Below, piece after piece: positions 34,093 to 44,720 of a stretch of DNA of 64,000 bases (its first letter is position 1; each line of letters begins with the position of its first letter). The notes beneath the pieces are model-generated. The model was not told the origin of the DNA and did no database searches. It saw only the letters and a program-made list of their open reading frames with translations. A program made the position numbers and the translations under genes. Source of the DNA: Flagellimonas_A sp039592695 (GTDB taxonomy: Bacteria > Bacteroidota > Bacteroidia > Flavobacteriales > Flavobacteriaceae); contig NZ_JBBUTK010000002.1 of the NCBI RefSeq assembly GCF_039592695.1, positions 434,001 through 498,000 of the forward strand. Direction: 5' to 3'.

Positions 34093-36531
34093 TTATTCCG
34101 TTCGTAAACTTTTCACTGGGTTCACAATAGCGGCCTTGATGCTTTGATAGCTTACTGTCACAACTGCAATGCCCAGCGCCAAAACTGCGGCCAAGATCAA
34201 CATCCACCATTGTATTTCTATGCGGTACGAGAAATCTTCAAGCCACTTGTTCATGGCAAACCACCCCAAAGGCAATGAAATCAATATGGCCCAGCCGACC
34301 ATTTTAAGAAAGTCAGTGGTCAATCTATAAGAAATTTGGCCAATACTGGCACCAAGCACTTTTCGTATTCCTATTTCCTTGGTCCTTTTTTGTGCGTTAA
34401 AGGTTGCCAGGCCAAACAACCCCAGACAGGCAATCAAAATGGACAGCACAGTAAAAATAGAGAAAATTTGGCCAAGGCGTTGTTCGGCCTCGTAACTATT
34501 GTTGAATGAATCGTCCATAAAATAATAATTGAAAGGTTGGCCAGGGGCTATCGTTTTCCAGATATTTTCAATGCTAGAAATGGTCGAAGAAATGTCTTGC
34601 CCTCCCAACTTTATGGCCATAGACCCCGGAAATCGACCGATAGACAAGCCCAGTGCCTCTATATTATTTCTAAAGGAATCAAAATGAAAGTTTTTGACAA
34701 CCCCGATAATGGTACTATAATTGACTTGATCCTCGCTAGCGCCTAAATCTGGAGAGATTCTGAGACCAACTGCATTTTTTGCATCTACATTCAATGTTTT
34801 GAGCGCTGCTTCATTGACGATTATGGCCGTGGAATCTGTTGGAATACTTGGATTGAAATTCCTGCCTGCGACCAATTCTAACCCCAAAGTGGAAATGTAA
34901 TCATAGTCTACCATCCAATTTTCTATATTGATTGCATCCTCTTGATCAAAAAAGCCTTCCTTGAAAAAAGTCCAACTGCTTCGCTCAGAGGGTGTGGGCA
35001 AAAAACTGGTCAGCGAGGCGCTTTTCACTTCCGCCAATCTTTCAATTTCTTTTTTCAATGTTTGTTCTTGGCTATTTGTATTGTTGACATCCTGCAAGAC
35101 CAAGATCTGTTCTTTGTCGTAACCCAGTTCTTTATTTTGGATAAAGCGCAATTGCTGATAGACCACTAAGGTCGCCACAATGAGAAAGATTGAAATGGCA
35201 AATTGAAAAACAACCAACGAGTTTCTCACCTTACTGCCACCAATATCTGCCAGGCCACTTCCTTTCAAGACTTTTGCGGGTATGAACCGTGACATAAAAA
35301 AAGCTGGATAGATGCCCGACAAAAGCCCCAGTAATACTGTCACGCCACACAAAATCAACCAAAACATGGGGGCTGCAAATGGAATGGAAATCGCTTTATC
35401 AGCCATATCGTTGAAAATGGGGAGCACCAAATAGGCCACACCAATGGCAAACAATAGAGACAACAGACAGATCAATCCTGACTCCGTAAGAAACTGGCGA
35501 ACCAAATCGGTCTTGTTTGACCCCAAGGTTTTACGGACCCCAACTTCTTTGGCCCTTTTTAAGGAATAGGCCGTTGATAGGTTCATGAAATTGACACTAG
35601 CCAAAAGCACCAAAAATAGCCCTATAAAAGATAGTATGTAGATGTTTTGTATGCTGCCATTGGTACTGAGCTCAGTTTTCATGTTCGAATACAGGTGAAT
35701 ATCGGTCAGGGGCATGGTAGAATACTTGATATAATTTCCGGAAGCCTTAAAGGATTCTTCGGTCATTCCCGGAAAAAATGCTTGAACCCATGGAATAAGG
35801 TACCTACCTATCAAAGATTTCAGTTCCGCATTAAAGGATTCCATGTCTGCGGCAGGCGCCATTTTTATGAACGTAAAATAATTATGGCTTCCCCAATGTC
35901 CTATCTGCGGATTTTGAAATCCCGCCATGGCCAAGAAGACGGAATGATCGCGTAAAAAAGAATTTTTTGGCAAATCGTCAACCACTCCTGAAACTGTATA
36001 CGTCTGTGAATTGTTCAACACCATATTTTGGCCCAGGGCATTGGTAATACCAAAATGCTTTTCTGCTGCGGTTTTGGTCAAGACCAATGTGTTTGGTCGG
36101 GTAAGTGCTGTTTTCGGATTTCCGACCAAAAGGTTTAATCCAAACATTTTGAAAAAAGTGGAGTCGGCATAGATGGTATGCAACTCCTTTACATTGGAAG
36201 TTGTGCTTGCCTTTCGAATGAGGAGGTTTCCCTGATTTAACAGTCGGGTTGCAAGTTCAACTTGGGGGTAGTCACGCACCAACGTTTCGGCCATTGGCTC
36301 AGGGGTCTCCGCAAGCTTTTCTGCCAATCCACCGAATTTATTGTCGGCATTGATTCTATAGATGCGATGGGCATCAGCAAACATTTTGTCATAGCTGAGT
36401 TCATCATAAATATATAGAGAGATAAGTAGTGCCCCCGCCATACCGATGGCCAATCCGAAAGTGTTGAGAAACGTAAAAAAGGGTTGCTTTTTTAGACTTC
36501 TCCAAGCGATTTTAATGTGATTCTTTAACAT
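34093..36531 (-). CDS. FtsX/MacB-like ABC permease, copy 4
   Basis: 812 aa. N-terminal membrane helix (about 20-42), MacB-type periplasmic domain, three membrane helices around 285-430, second periplasmic domain, three C-terminal helices (about 690-800), ending IKAAIVNPVKSLRTE. Closely resembles the copy at 38994-41426 throughout (IAWRSLKKQPFFTFLNTFGL identical), less the other two. Likely couples ATP hydrolysis to periplasmic conformational change for efflux or lipoprotein-type mechanotransmission. Confidence 0.9.
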   Translation of the reverse strand: MLKNHIKIAWRSLKKQPFFTFLNTFGLAIGMAGALLISLYIYDELSYDKMFADAHRIYRINADNKFGGLAEKLAETPEPMAETLVRDYPQVELATRLLNQGNLLIRKASTTSNVKELHTIYADSTFFKMFGLNLLVGNPKTALTRPNTLVLTKTAAEKHFGITNALGQNMVLNNSQTYTVSGVVDDLPKNSFLRDHSVFLAMAGFQNPQIGHWGSHNYFTFIKMAPAADMESFNAELKSLIGRYLIPWVQAFFPGMTEESFKASGNYIKYSTMPLTDIHLYSNMKTELSTNGSIQNIYILSFIGLFLVLLASVNFMNLSTAYSLKRAKEVGVRKTLGSNKTDLVRQFLTESGLICLLSLLFAIGVAYLVLPIFNDMADKAISIPFAAPMFWLILCGVTVLLGLLSGIYPAFFMSRFIPAKVLKGSGLADIGGSKVRNSLVVFQFAISIFLIVATLVVYQQLRFIQNKELGYDKEQILVLQDVNNTNSQEQTLKKEIERLAEVKSASLTSFLPTPSERSSWTFFKEGFFDQEDAINIENWMVDYDYISTLGLELVAGRNFNPSIPTDSTAIIVNEAALKTLNVDAKNAVGLRISPDLGASEDQVNYSTIIGVVKNFHFDSFRNNIEALGLSIGRFPGSMAIKLGGQDISSTISSIENIWKTIAPGQPFNYYFMDDSFNNSYEAEQRLGQIFSIFTVLSILIACLGLFGLATFNAQKRTKEIGIRKVLGASIGQISYRLTTDFLKMVGWAILISLPLGWFAMNKWLEDFSYRIEIQWWMLILAAVLALGIAVVTVSYQSIKAAIVNPVKSLRTE

Positions 36532-36586
36532 GATTGTTCGTTTTTAGGCCTGCCAGACTTTTAGAACCTGACAGGTCTTAGATGAT

Positions 36587-38956
36587 TTATTCGGTGCGAA
36601 GGCTCTTTGCCGGGTTTGCTATTGCCGCTTTTATGGCTTGAAAACCAATGGTAATCAAGGCAATAAGAATTGCGAGTACCCCCGTGAGAACAAAAACCCA
36701 CCAACGAATGTTTATTTTATAGGCAAAATCCTGAAGCCAATTATCCATAAAATAGTAGGCCAAAGGAGCGGCCACTAAAATGGAAAGCAGTACCAGTTTT
36801 AAGAAATCCTTTGACATAAGTGCAGTGATACTGCCCACACCTGCGCCCAATACTTTACGTATTCCAATTTCCTTGGTACGCTGTTTGGCCATGAAAGTTG
36901 CCAATCCGAAAAGTCCTAAGCAAGAAATCAGTATGGATATCATTGCAAAATAATAGGCAAGGGTGCTCGTCAACAGTTCGGTTTTGTATGAGGCTGCAAA
37001 TTGCTCGTCCAAGAAATCGTAGTACAGGGGAACATTTGGAATTGTACTTTTGAATACAGCTTCTAGCGAGGCCAACGCTTCCTTGGTCTTTTTTGCTTTA
37101 ATTTTTACAAACAGACTTCCTGCATTTTCAGGGTTTAACAAAAAGATTGCGGGCTGTATTGGTTCATAAAGGGACTGATTGTGAAAGTCTTTCAAAACAC
37201 CGATAATTTGCCGTGGCTGACCCCATAATTGAATTGATTTTCCAATCGGATTTTGGAGCCCCATAACTGCAACTGCCTCTTGATTGACCACAATGTTAAG
37301 TGTATCCATCGACCCTTCACGATAATAGGTTCCCTCAGCAACTTCCACTTCAAAAACATCAGGAAAATTATGCGCTCCCCATAGTAATGCAAATTCTATG
37401 TTTTCTTGCTCAATGGATTTGCCGGGCCAAACAACACCACTTGTAGAAGCGCTCATATTGATTGGAGAGGGGCCTGCGAGTGTAACACCCTCAATGCCAT
37501 CGGTAGCAATCAATTGATTTTTTAGCGCTTCGTAATTACGGGTAACATCTTGGTCTTGATGAATGGATATGAGATGGTCCTTTGCAATTCCCAAATCTTT
37601 TTCGCGGATAAAATCTACCTGCATCTTTACCACTATGGCTGCAAAAATCAAGAGTACTGTCAAACCAAATTGCAGTATAACCAACCCTTTTCTTAAAGAT
37701 ACAGTGTTCTTTCTCTCTCGACCATTTCCTTTTAGGGCCATAATTGGCTTAAAAGAAGAAATGACAAAAGCAGGATATAACCCTGAAAGCAATGTGGTGA
37801 ACAGAAATAGGCAGACAATGCCCACCCAAACAGAAGGTTGGGCAAAATCTATGCTTAGATTTTTTTCAACGAAAGTGTTTACCGAAGGCAGTAGTAGCAA
37901 AGTACTTATAGTGGCAATGATAAAAGCGATAGCAGTAACAATTGCAGTCTCTGTTATAAATTGGGCAATAAGTGCATTTCTTTGCGCACCAACCACTTTG
38001 CGCACCCCAATTTCATTAGATCTTTTTACAGCATGCACTGTTGATAAATTCACAAAGTTGATGCAAGAGACGATCAGTAGAAAAAAGGCGGCAATGGTAA
38101 ATATGCGAACATATTCGATTCGTCCTCCACTTACTTCTGCCTTTTCATCGAACTTACCATAAAGGTAGCCGTCAGAAAATTTTTGTAACAGAATCCCCTC
38201 TTTTTGCTCTCCTTGTAAATGCGACTGAAAAAGCGTTTCAAGTTTGGCCGTGACATTTTTGTAATCGGAACCTTCTTTTAATAAAAGTACTCCTGCCATT
38301 CTATTATTGTCCCACTGTTCCATCCATTCATTTTTGGCCAGAAAGCCATTGAAGCTGTAATAGAAATCATTTTGAATTGTAGAGCTTTTGGGAAAATCTT
38401 CATAAACGGCCTCCACGGTATATGTGCCATTGTCCAATATATCAATAGCACTTCCTATCGCTTTTGCTTCCCAGTTGGCACCCCAAAATCGCTTTGCCAA
38501 ACTTTCGGAAATAACCATTGCACTTGGTTTTTTGTCAAGTTGGGTGATATCACCTTTAAGAATGGGAAATGTAAAACTGGAAAAAAGGGCGGCATTACCG
38601 AAAGCCCCCTGCGCCCTCAAATTGACGTCTTCAAGTCTTAAATTGTCTTCATAACTATATCCCAATGTAACGTAATTCTCTACCTCGGGGAACTGTTCTT
38701 TTGCATTGTGCAATACTGGATAGGATATTGACCTATATACATCTAGAGTGCCATCGCCCATCGGAATTGTTCGTTTTACACTGAAAAGACGATGGTCATT
38801 TTTGTGGATTTTATCCATGTTCCTCTCATCTTGCACCCAAAGAAGCATTAGGAGGGACACCGTCAATGCCACGGATAAACCAAAAATATTTGTAAACAAA
38901 TACACTTTATTTTTGAAGAGGGACCTAAGCGCGATTTTAATGTGATTCTTTAACAT
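36587..38956 (-). CDS. FtsX/MacB-like ABC permease, copy 3
   Basis: 789 aa. Same architecture as its neighbours: N-terminal helix (about 20-42), MacB-PCD periplasmic part, FtsX block (about 285-420), second periplasmic part, FtsX block (about 670-785), ending IKAAIANPAKSLRTE. The most divergent of the four in its periplasmic domains, so perhaps different substrate or partner. The spacer to the next gene repeats, nearly base for base, the spacer after copy 2. Confidence 0.9.
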   Translation of the reverse strand: MLKNHIKIALRSLFKNKVYLFTNIFGLSVALTVSLLMLLWVQDERNMDKIHKNDHRLFSVKRTIPMGDGTLDVYRSISYPVLHNAKEQFPEVENYVTLGYSYEDNLRLEDVNLRAQGAFGNAALFSSFTFPILKGDITQLDKKPSAMVISESLAKRFWGANWEAKAIGSAIDILDNGTYTVEAVYEDFPKSSTIQNDFYYSFNGFLAKNEWMEQWDNNRMAGVLLLKEGSDYKNVTAKLETLFQSHLQGEQKEGILLQKFSDGYLYGKFDEKAEVSGGRIEYVRIFTIAAFFLLIVSCINFVNLSTVHAVKRSNEIGVRKVVGAQRNALIAQFITETAIVTAIAFIIATISTLLLLPSVNTFVEKNLSIDFAQPSVWVGIVCLFLFTTLLSGLYPAFVISSFKPIMALKGNGRERKNTVSLRKGLVILQFGLTVLLIFAAIVVKMQVDFIREKDLGIAKDHLISIHQDQDVTRNYEALKNQLIATDGIEGVTLAGPSPINMSASTSGVVWPGKSIEQENIEFALLWGAHNFPDVFEVEVAEGTYYREGSMDTLNIVVNQEAVAVMGLQNPIGKSIQLWGQPRQIIGVLKDFHNQSLYEPIQPAIFLLNPENAGSLFVKIKAKKTKEALASLEAVFKSTIPNVPLYYDFLDEQFAASYKTELLTSTLAYYFAMISILISCLGLFGLATFMAKQRTKEIGIRKVLGAGVGSITALMSKDFLKLVLLSILVAAPLAYYFMDNWLQDFAYKINIRWWVFVLTGVLAILIALITIGFQAIKAAIANPAKSLRTE

Positions 38957-38993
38957 GATTGTTCGTTTTTAAACCTGACAGGTCTTAGATGAT

Positions 38994-41426
38994 TTATTCG
39001 GTACGGAGGCTTTTTACCGGGTTTACGATAGCGGCCTTGATGCTTTGATAACTGACCGTAACAATGGCAATGGCTAAAGCCATGAAAGCGGCCAATAGCA
39101 ACATCCACCACTGAATTTCAATGCGATATGAAAAATCTTGTAGCCATTTGTTCATCGCAAACCAGCCAAGGGGCAACGATATGAGTATGGCCACACCAAC
39201 CATTTTGACAAAATCGGTGGTCAATCGATAAGAGATTTGGCCGATACTGGCACCCAATACTTTTCGTATACCGATTTCTTTGGTTCGTTTTTGGGCGTTG
39301 AAGGCAGCCAGACCAAACAATCCTAAACATGCAATCAGAATGGATAGTATGGAAAAGACCATAAATATCTTGCCCAACCGTTGTTCGGCTTCATATACGG
39401 TATTAAAAGAGTCGTCCATAAAACGATGACTAAAGGGTTGACCAGGAGCAAGTTTTTCCCATAGCCCCTTAATGCTTGCGATTGTATTTGAAAAGTCCCC
39501 GGCATTCAATTTTATGGCCATATTCCCGGTAGACCGCCCCATCGATAGGCACAGTGCGTCAATATCTTCCCGTAATGATTCATAGTGAAAATTTTTGACC
39601 ACTCCGATGACGGTGTAATATTCCGGATTTTCTGAATCGATATCTTGGGAAATCCGCGTGCCCAGTACTTCTTTGGCATCCATGCCCAAAACCGGCAGTG
39701 CAGCTTCATTGACGATTACTGCTGTAGAATCGGTACCGAACCTGTCGTTGAAATTACGACCCGCTACAAGCTCCATGTTCAAGGTCGGAATATAGTCTTC
39801 ATCAACATTCCAAATCTGCATCTGAATGGCATTTTCTTGCTCCCGGGAACCTTCCTTAAAAAAGGAAGTGTTTGACCGTGCAGAAGGTGTTGGCAGAAAG
39901 CTGCTCAGGGTGGCACTTTCAACTTTCCCCAGTTTAACCACTTCTTCCTTAAACGTATCCACTTGATTTTCTGCGGCAAAGGTGTCATCAATCAACACGA
40001 TTTGGTCTTTTGTAAAACCAAGGTCTTTGCCCTGAATAAAATTCAATTGTTGATAAACCACCAATGTGGCAATAATCAAAAAAACCGAAATCGCAAATTG
40101 AAATACCACCAATGCGTTTCGAATACCCCCACCGCCTGCATCTTTTTGTCCGCCACCTTTTAAGGTCTTCACGGGCATGAATCGCGACATAAAAAAAGCA
40201 GGGTAACTCCCCGAAAATAGCCCTAGCAGAATTGTTGCTGCCAATACAATCAGCCAGAAAAAAGGATTCCCAAAAGGAATCGAAATCGATTTCCCTGAAA
40301 GGTCATTGAAAAAGGAAAGTACCACCAAGGCCAGAACCATAGCCAAAAGCAATGAAATGAATGAAATCAATCCTGATTCGATCAAAAACTGGCGTACCAG
40401 ATCTAATTTATTAGACCCCAAGGTTTTTCGGATGCCAACCTCTTTTGCCCTTTTTAAAGAATGTGCCGTTGAGAGGTTCATGAAGTTCACACTGGCCAAA
40501 ACAATCAAGAAAAGTGCAATAAATGAAAGTATGTACACATTTTGAATGCTACTGTTGGCGCTCATTTCAGATTGCCGGTTAGAATATAGATGGATGTTGG
40601 TCAGGGGCATGGTATGATATCTGTAATAGTTGCCCGCCGCCGCAAACGACTCCATCGTTAGGCCTGGAAAAACCTGTTGTGCCCACGGAAGCAGGTATTT
40701 TTCGAGTATGGATTCCAACGGCGCCTGAAAATCCTCAATCTTGGCAGTGGGTATGAGTTTGATGAATGTATAATAGTTGGTATTGCCCCATAGATCTTCA
40801 CGAGAGTCAGCCAATCCGGCCATGGCCATAAAAACACTATGATCTCTTAAGAAAGAATTTTTGGGCAGATCATCAATGACCCCTGTCACAGTGTACGTAT
40901 CGGTATTGTCTAGAACAAGACTTTGGCCCAATGCACTGTTGATGCCAAAGTGTTTTTCCGCTGCGGTTTTGGTCAAAACCAAGGTATTGGGTTGGGTAAG
41001 CGCGGTCTTGGTATCACCGACCAATAATTTGATGCCAAAAAAATCAAAGAAGGTGGAATCAACGAATGTGGCCCGTAGTTCTTTGGTATTGGCCTCTGCG
41101 CCAGTTTTTTTTAAGAGCATACTGCCTTGATCCCGAAATCGAACCGTAGATTCAACCTGTGGGAAATCATGCTGTAACGTTCCTGCCATTGGGGCGGAGG
41201 TTTGTGAAGCTTCAATTTCTGCACCACCGAACTTAATATCGGCATCTATACGATAAATCCGTTCCGCATCAGCGAACATTTTATCAAAACTTAGTTCGTC
41301 ATAGATGAACAATGAAATCAATAATGCCCCTGCCATGCCAATAGCAAGGCCAAACGTGTTGAGAAAGGTAAAAAAGGGCTGCTTTTTTAGGCTTCTCCAA
41401 GCGATTTTGATATAGTTTTTAAACAT
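38994..41426 (-). CDS. FtsX/MacB-like ABC permease, copy 2
   Basis: 810 aa. Near-duplicate of copy 4 (34093-36531): shares KQPFFTFLNTFGLAIGMAGA, DHSVF.AMAG, and the C-terminal block FGLA.FNAQKRTKEIGIRKVL. The same order of membrane and MacB-PCD domains as the others; ends IKAAIVNPVKSLRTE. The pair with copy 3 between them implies duplication of a unit within the operon. Confidence 0.9.
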   Translation of the reverse strand: MFKNYIKIAWRSLKKQPFFTFLNTFGLAIGMAGALLISLFIYDELSFDKMFADAERIYRIDADIKFGGAEIEASQTSAPMAGTLQHDFPQVESTVRFRDQGSMLLKKTGAEANTKELRATFVDSTFFDFFGIKLLVGDTKTALTQPNTLVLTKTAAEKHFGINSALGQSLVLDNTDTYTVTGVIDDLPKNSFLRDHSVFMAMAGLADSREDLWGNTNYYTFIKLIPTAKIEDFQAPLESILEKYLLPWAQQVFPGLTMESFAAAGNYYRYHTMPLTNIHLYSNRQSEMSANSSIQNVYILSFIALFLIVLASVNFMNLSTAHSLKRAKEVGIRKTLGSNKLDLVRQFLIESGLISFISLLLAMVLALVVLSFFNDLSGKSISIPFGNPFFWLIVLAATILLGLFSGSYPAFFMSRFMPVKTLKGGGQKDAGGGGIRNALVVFQFAISVFLIIATLVVYQQLNFIQGKDLGFTKDQIVLIDDTFAAENQVDTFKEEVVKLGKVESATLSSFLPTPSARSNTSFFKEGSREQENAIQMQIWNVDEDYIPTLNMELVAGRNFNDRFGTDSTAVIVNEAALPVLGMDAKEVLGTRISQDIDSENPEYYTVIGVVKNFHYESLREDIDALCLSMGRSTGNMAIKLNAGDFSNTIASIKGLWEKLAPGQPFSHRFMDDSFNTVYEAEQRLGKIFMVFSILSILIACLGLFGLAAFNAQKRTKEIGIRKVLGASIGQISYRLTTDFVKMVGVAILISLPLGWFAMNKWLQDFSYRIEIQWWMLLLAAFMALAIAIVTVSYQSIKAAIVNPVKSLRTE

Positions 41427-41460
41427 GACAGTCTGTTTTTGATTGATGATGGTTGTTATT

Positions 41461-43860
41461 TCACTCCGTTCGTAAACTCTTTACCGGATTTTGCTTGGCA
41501 GCACGAATAGCTTGAAAACTTACCGTAAGTACCGTTATTCCCATGGCCCCCAACATGGCAAGGGCGAAAATCCACCATTTTAAAATGACCCGATAGGGAT
41601 ACTCTTGTAACCACCCGTTCATTACATAATAAGCAATGGGCACGGCAATAAAACACGAGATCACGACCAGTTTCAGAAAATCTTTGGATAGCATGTTCCA
41701 CACATTGAAGACCGTGGCACCCAATACTTTTCGCACCCCAATTTCTTTGGTGCGTTGCTCCGCCACAAAAGATGTGAGCCCAAAAAGCCCCAAACAACTT
41801 ATCAAAATGGCCAAAGCGGTAAAAATGCCCGAGAGCGTGCCGATACGCTGTTCGGCTGCAAACTTTTCGGCGTACTCATCATCAACAAAATCGTATTGAA
41901 AGGGTATCGCAGGGAAGTTATCTTTAAACACCCGTTCTATAACCGCCAAATTTTGACTGGCACTTTGGTCTGGGTTCAACCGTAGGTTATAATAACTGAA
42001 ATTATCATGTCGGTCATACACGTACCAAGCTTGCTTCACTGGCTCATAGGGCGATTGTGCAATAATGTCTTCGACCACCCCGATAATTTTCATGGTCGGT
42101 CCGGGATCCTCTCCATCTGAATCGCGAATGAGCATGCCCACAGGATTTTCAACCCCCATATACTTGACCCCGGTTTCATTGATCAATATTCCCAACGAAT
42201 CAGAGGCGATATCCCTAGAGAAATCCCTCCCTTTGACAATCTTTAGATTGAGTGTGCCGGCATATTCGGGTGAAACCTCGGTCCATGCAAAATCTTCTTG
42301 AAAACCATCAGGTTTTCCTTCCCAAGTAAACCCACTTCTATTTGACCAAACGCGTGTTGTTGGGCTACTTGATGTCGCCATGGCAATCGCTGCGCCCGAC
42401 TTTAGAAATTGCTCTCGCATTACATCAGTCTTGCCTTCGAAATCTGCGGACCAAGTCGGTATTTGTACGAGCCCCTGCCTATCATAACCAATCGGCCTGT
42501 TTTTCGCATGGTTGATCTGTTGCATCACGATGACCGTACCAATGATGAAAGCCACAGAAACAGTGAACTGTAAGACCACAAGTATTTTTCTGGGCAAACC
42601 GGCATATTTACCGGCTTTAAATGTGCCTTTCAACACATCTACCGGCCTAAAAGAAGATAGGTACAATGCAGGATAGCTGCCCGCCAAAAGGGCTGTAAAA
42701 AGGACAAAAACCATTGAAATCAACCAAAAATTGACACTTTCCCAAGGAAATGTAATTTCTTTTCGTGCCAACTCATTGAATCCGCTCAACGACAACAGCA
42801 CGATGGCCACTGCAACGACGAAGGCGAAAAGCACCACCAAAAAAGATTCGCTTAAAAATTGATTGACCAGTTGCCTTTTTTGTGAGCCTATGGATTTTCG
42901 GATACCCACTTCTTTGGCCCTTTTCTCTGAGCGTGCAGTACTGAGGTTCATAAAATTGATACATGCCAATAGCAGCACAAAGGCACCAATGATTCCAAAG
43001 AGCCACACATATTTGATTCGCCCGCCTACCTGTTCGCCGTCTTCAAAGTTACTCCGCAAGTACCAATCTTTCATGGGAAGCAAAAACAGTTGGGGATTAA
43101 ATTCTGCGGTATCTTCATTGAGGTCTTTTTTCACATCTCTAATTGCCTGCGAAACACTTTCCATATCAGTGTTATCGGCCAATTGCACAAACAACTGAAA
43201 AGAATTGTTTCCCCAATTGTCCAACGATTCCTGAATCCATTCCCGGTTGGCCACATAGTTGTCCCACGGTATGATGTAATCAGTATCGTTGAATGCATTG
43301 TTGAAAGGAATGTCTTTGTACACAGCAGAGACATTGAGGTCGTATTGATTGCCTATTTTTACCACCTTGCCAATGGGGTCTTCTGCGCCAAAGAGCGCAT
43401 CAGCAGTGGATTCAGATAGCATGATGGAATTGATTTCGCGCAAGCCGTCTTTTTCACCTTTGCTGATTTCAAGGTTCAGCAATTCGGGTGCCATGGGCTG
43501 CATGTAATTGCCTGGGCGTGATATGCTGTTGTCTTTGTATTTGATATAGCTGTCTTGCGTCCAAGAGGCCATCATCAAGTGTTTGAAGTTGTCAGCATAG
43601 CCATCACGCAATGCGGGCTCGAGCGGCAGCGGTATGGCGGGGCCAGTGCCCACATTGCCGTTAAAGGTTTGTGACTGAAAGACCTGTGCAATTTTGTCCT
43701 TGTTTTCAAAATAGCTGTTGTAGGTCAGCTCGTCATACATCCAGAGCCCAATGATGAGAGCCACTGCCATACCAAGGGCCAGCCCACCTATGTTGATCAG
43801 AGAGTATCCTTTGTTCTTTAAAAGATTCCTCCAGGCGATTTTTAGATAGTTCTTAAACAT
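41461..43860 (-). CDS. FtsX/MacB-like ABC permease, copy 1
   Basis: 799 aa. N-terminal helix (about 20-42, YSLINIGGLALGMAVALIIG), MacB-PCD domain, FtsX helices (about 285-420), second PCD, C-terminal helices (about 680-790), ending IRAAKQNPVKSLRTE. Directly behind the first ATPase (43926), so these two are the most probable original transporter pair. Confidence 0.9.
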   Translation of the reverse strand: MFKNYLKIAWRNLLKNKGYSLINIGGLALGMAVALIIGLWMYDELTYNSYFENKDKIAQVFQSQTFNGNVGTGPAIPLPLEPALRDGYADNFKHLMMASWTQDSYIKYKDNSISRPGNYMQPMAPELLNLEISKGEKDGLREINSIMLSESTADALFGAEDPIGKVVKIGNQYDLNVSAVYKDIPFNNAFNDTDYIIPWDNYVANREWIQESLDNWGNNSFQLFVQLADNTDMESVSQAIRDVKKDLNEDTAEFNPQLFLLPMKDWYLRSNFEDGEQVGGRIKYVWLFGIIGAFVLLLACINFMNLSTARSEKRAKEVGIRKSIGSQKRQLVNQFLSESFLVVLFAFVVAVAIVLLSLSGFNELARKEITFPWESVNFWLISMVFVLFTALLAGSYPALYLSSFRPVDVLKGTFKAGKYAGLPRKILVVLQFTVSVAFIIGTVIVMQQINHAKNRPIGYDRQGLVQIPTWSADFEGKTDVMREQFLKSGAAIAMATSSSPTTRVWSNRSGFTWEGKPDGFQEDFAWTEVSPEYAGTLNLKIVKGRDFSRDIASDSLGILINETGVKYMGVENPVGMLIRDSDGEDPGPTMKIIGVVEDIIAQSPYEPVKQAWYVYDRHDNFSYYNLRLNPDQSASQNLAVIERVFKDNFPAIPFQYDFVDDEYAEKFAAEQRIGTLSGIFTALAILISCLGLFGLTSFVAEQRTKEIGVRKVLGATVFNVWNMLSKDFLKLVVISCFIAVPIAYYVMNGWLQEYPYRVILKWWIFALAMLGAMGITVLTVSFQAIRAAKQNPVKSLRTE

Positions 43861-43878
43861 GATGATTTGTTTTGATTG

Positions 43879-43903
43879 CCCCTTCGACTACGCTCAAGGC
43901 AGG
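43879..43903. repeat. Interspersed repeat fragment (family C)
   Basis: CCCCTTCGACTACGCTCAAG followed by GCAGG between ATPase and first permease. This looks like a dispersed element of the CCTTCGACTxCGCTCAgG type known from many Bacteroidota; only one copy is seen here. Confidence 0.4.
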
Positions 43904-43925
43904 TTTGATTGATGAATAAGCTCTC

Positions 43926-44621
43926 TTAGACCAGTGCCCCAAACGGTTTGTTTTGACTTTCGGTTACAATTTGACCATCAAAGAGATTGATGATTCGGTG
44001 TGCATAATGTGAATCACGGTCAGAGTGGGTGACCATGACTATTGTTGTTCCCTCTTGGTTCAATTCGGTCAATAGGTTCATGACCTCGATTCCGTTTTTG
44101 GAATCTAAATTACCAGTAGGCTCATCAGCTAAAATCAATTTAGGATTGGTCACCACGGCCCTTGAGATGGCAACCCTTTGCTGTTGCCCCCCTGAAAGTT
44201 GTTGGGGAAAGTGCTTTTCTCGATGCGCAATCTTCATGCGCTCCAAAACGGTCTTCACCTTTTCCCTGCGTTCTGATTTGTTCAATTTTAGGTAAATCAG
44301 CGGAAGCTCAACATTTTCATAAACCGTGAGCTCATCGATGAGGTTAAAGCTCTGGAACACGAAGCCGAGATTGCCCTTGCGCAATTGGGTGCGCTGGCTC
44401 TCTTTTAATCCTGCCACTTCGTGGCCTGCAAAATTGTAGCTGCCCTCAGTGGGGTTGTCCAACATTCCGATAATGTTCAATAGGGTGGATTTGCCACAGC
44501 CAGAAGGCCCCATGACTGCGACAAACTCTCCCTCTTCAACTCTTAGGGTGACCCCATTGAGTGCCAAGGTCTCTACCTCTTCGGTTCTAAAGCTCTTCTT
44601 TAGGTCTTTGATTTGTATCAT
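43926..44621 (-). CDS. ABC transporter ATPase, MacB/LolD type, first copy
   Basis: 231 aa from ATG 44621 (MIQIKDLKKSFRTEEVETLA); an in-frame ATG at 44651 would add ten residues of poor quality. Walker A GPSGCGKST, Q-loop in GFVFQSFNLIDE, signature LSGGQQQRVAISRAV, Walker B LILADEPTGNLDS, switch His MVTHSD: all canonical. Drives the adjacent permeases. Sits between the MacA-like gene and permease copy 1. Confidence 0.92.
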   Translation of the reverse strand: MIQIKDLKKSFRTEEVETLALNGVTLRVEEGEFVAVMGPSGCGKSTLLNIIGMLDNPTEGSYNFAGHEVAGLKESQRTQLRKGNLGFVFQSFNLIDELTVYENVELPLIYLKLNKSERREKVKTVLERMKIAHREKHFPQQLSGGQQQRVAISRAVVTNPKLILADEPTGNLDSKNGIEVMNLLTELNQEGTTIVMVTHSDRDSHYAHRIINLFDGQIVTESQNKPFGALV

Positions 44622-44663
44622 TTCTGTTCGTTTTTCTATTTGTTTTTTCAACTCTTTTTTACA

Positions 44664-44717
44664 CCTTCCTTCTAGGGGGAAAACATTCTCCCCCTGTGGG
44701 GGGCTAGAGGGAGCCTC
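44664..44717. repeat. G/C-rich interspersed repeat, family B copy
   Basis: In the spacer between the MacA-like gene and the first ATPase. It contains GGGGGA/TCCCCC hairpins and, on the minus strand, GGCTCCCTCTAGCCCCCCAC, matching 48865-48889 and 27223-27253. It could act as a partial terminator inside the operon. Confidence 0.6.
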
Positions 44718-44720
44718 CCT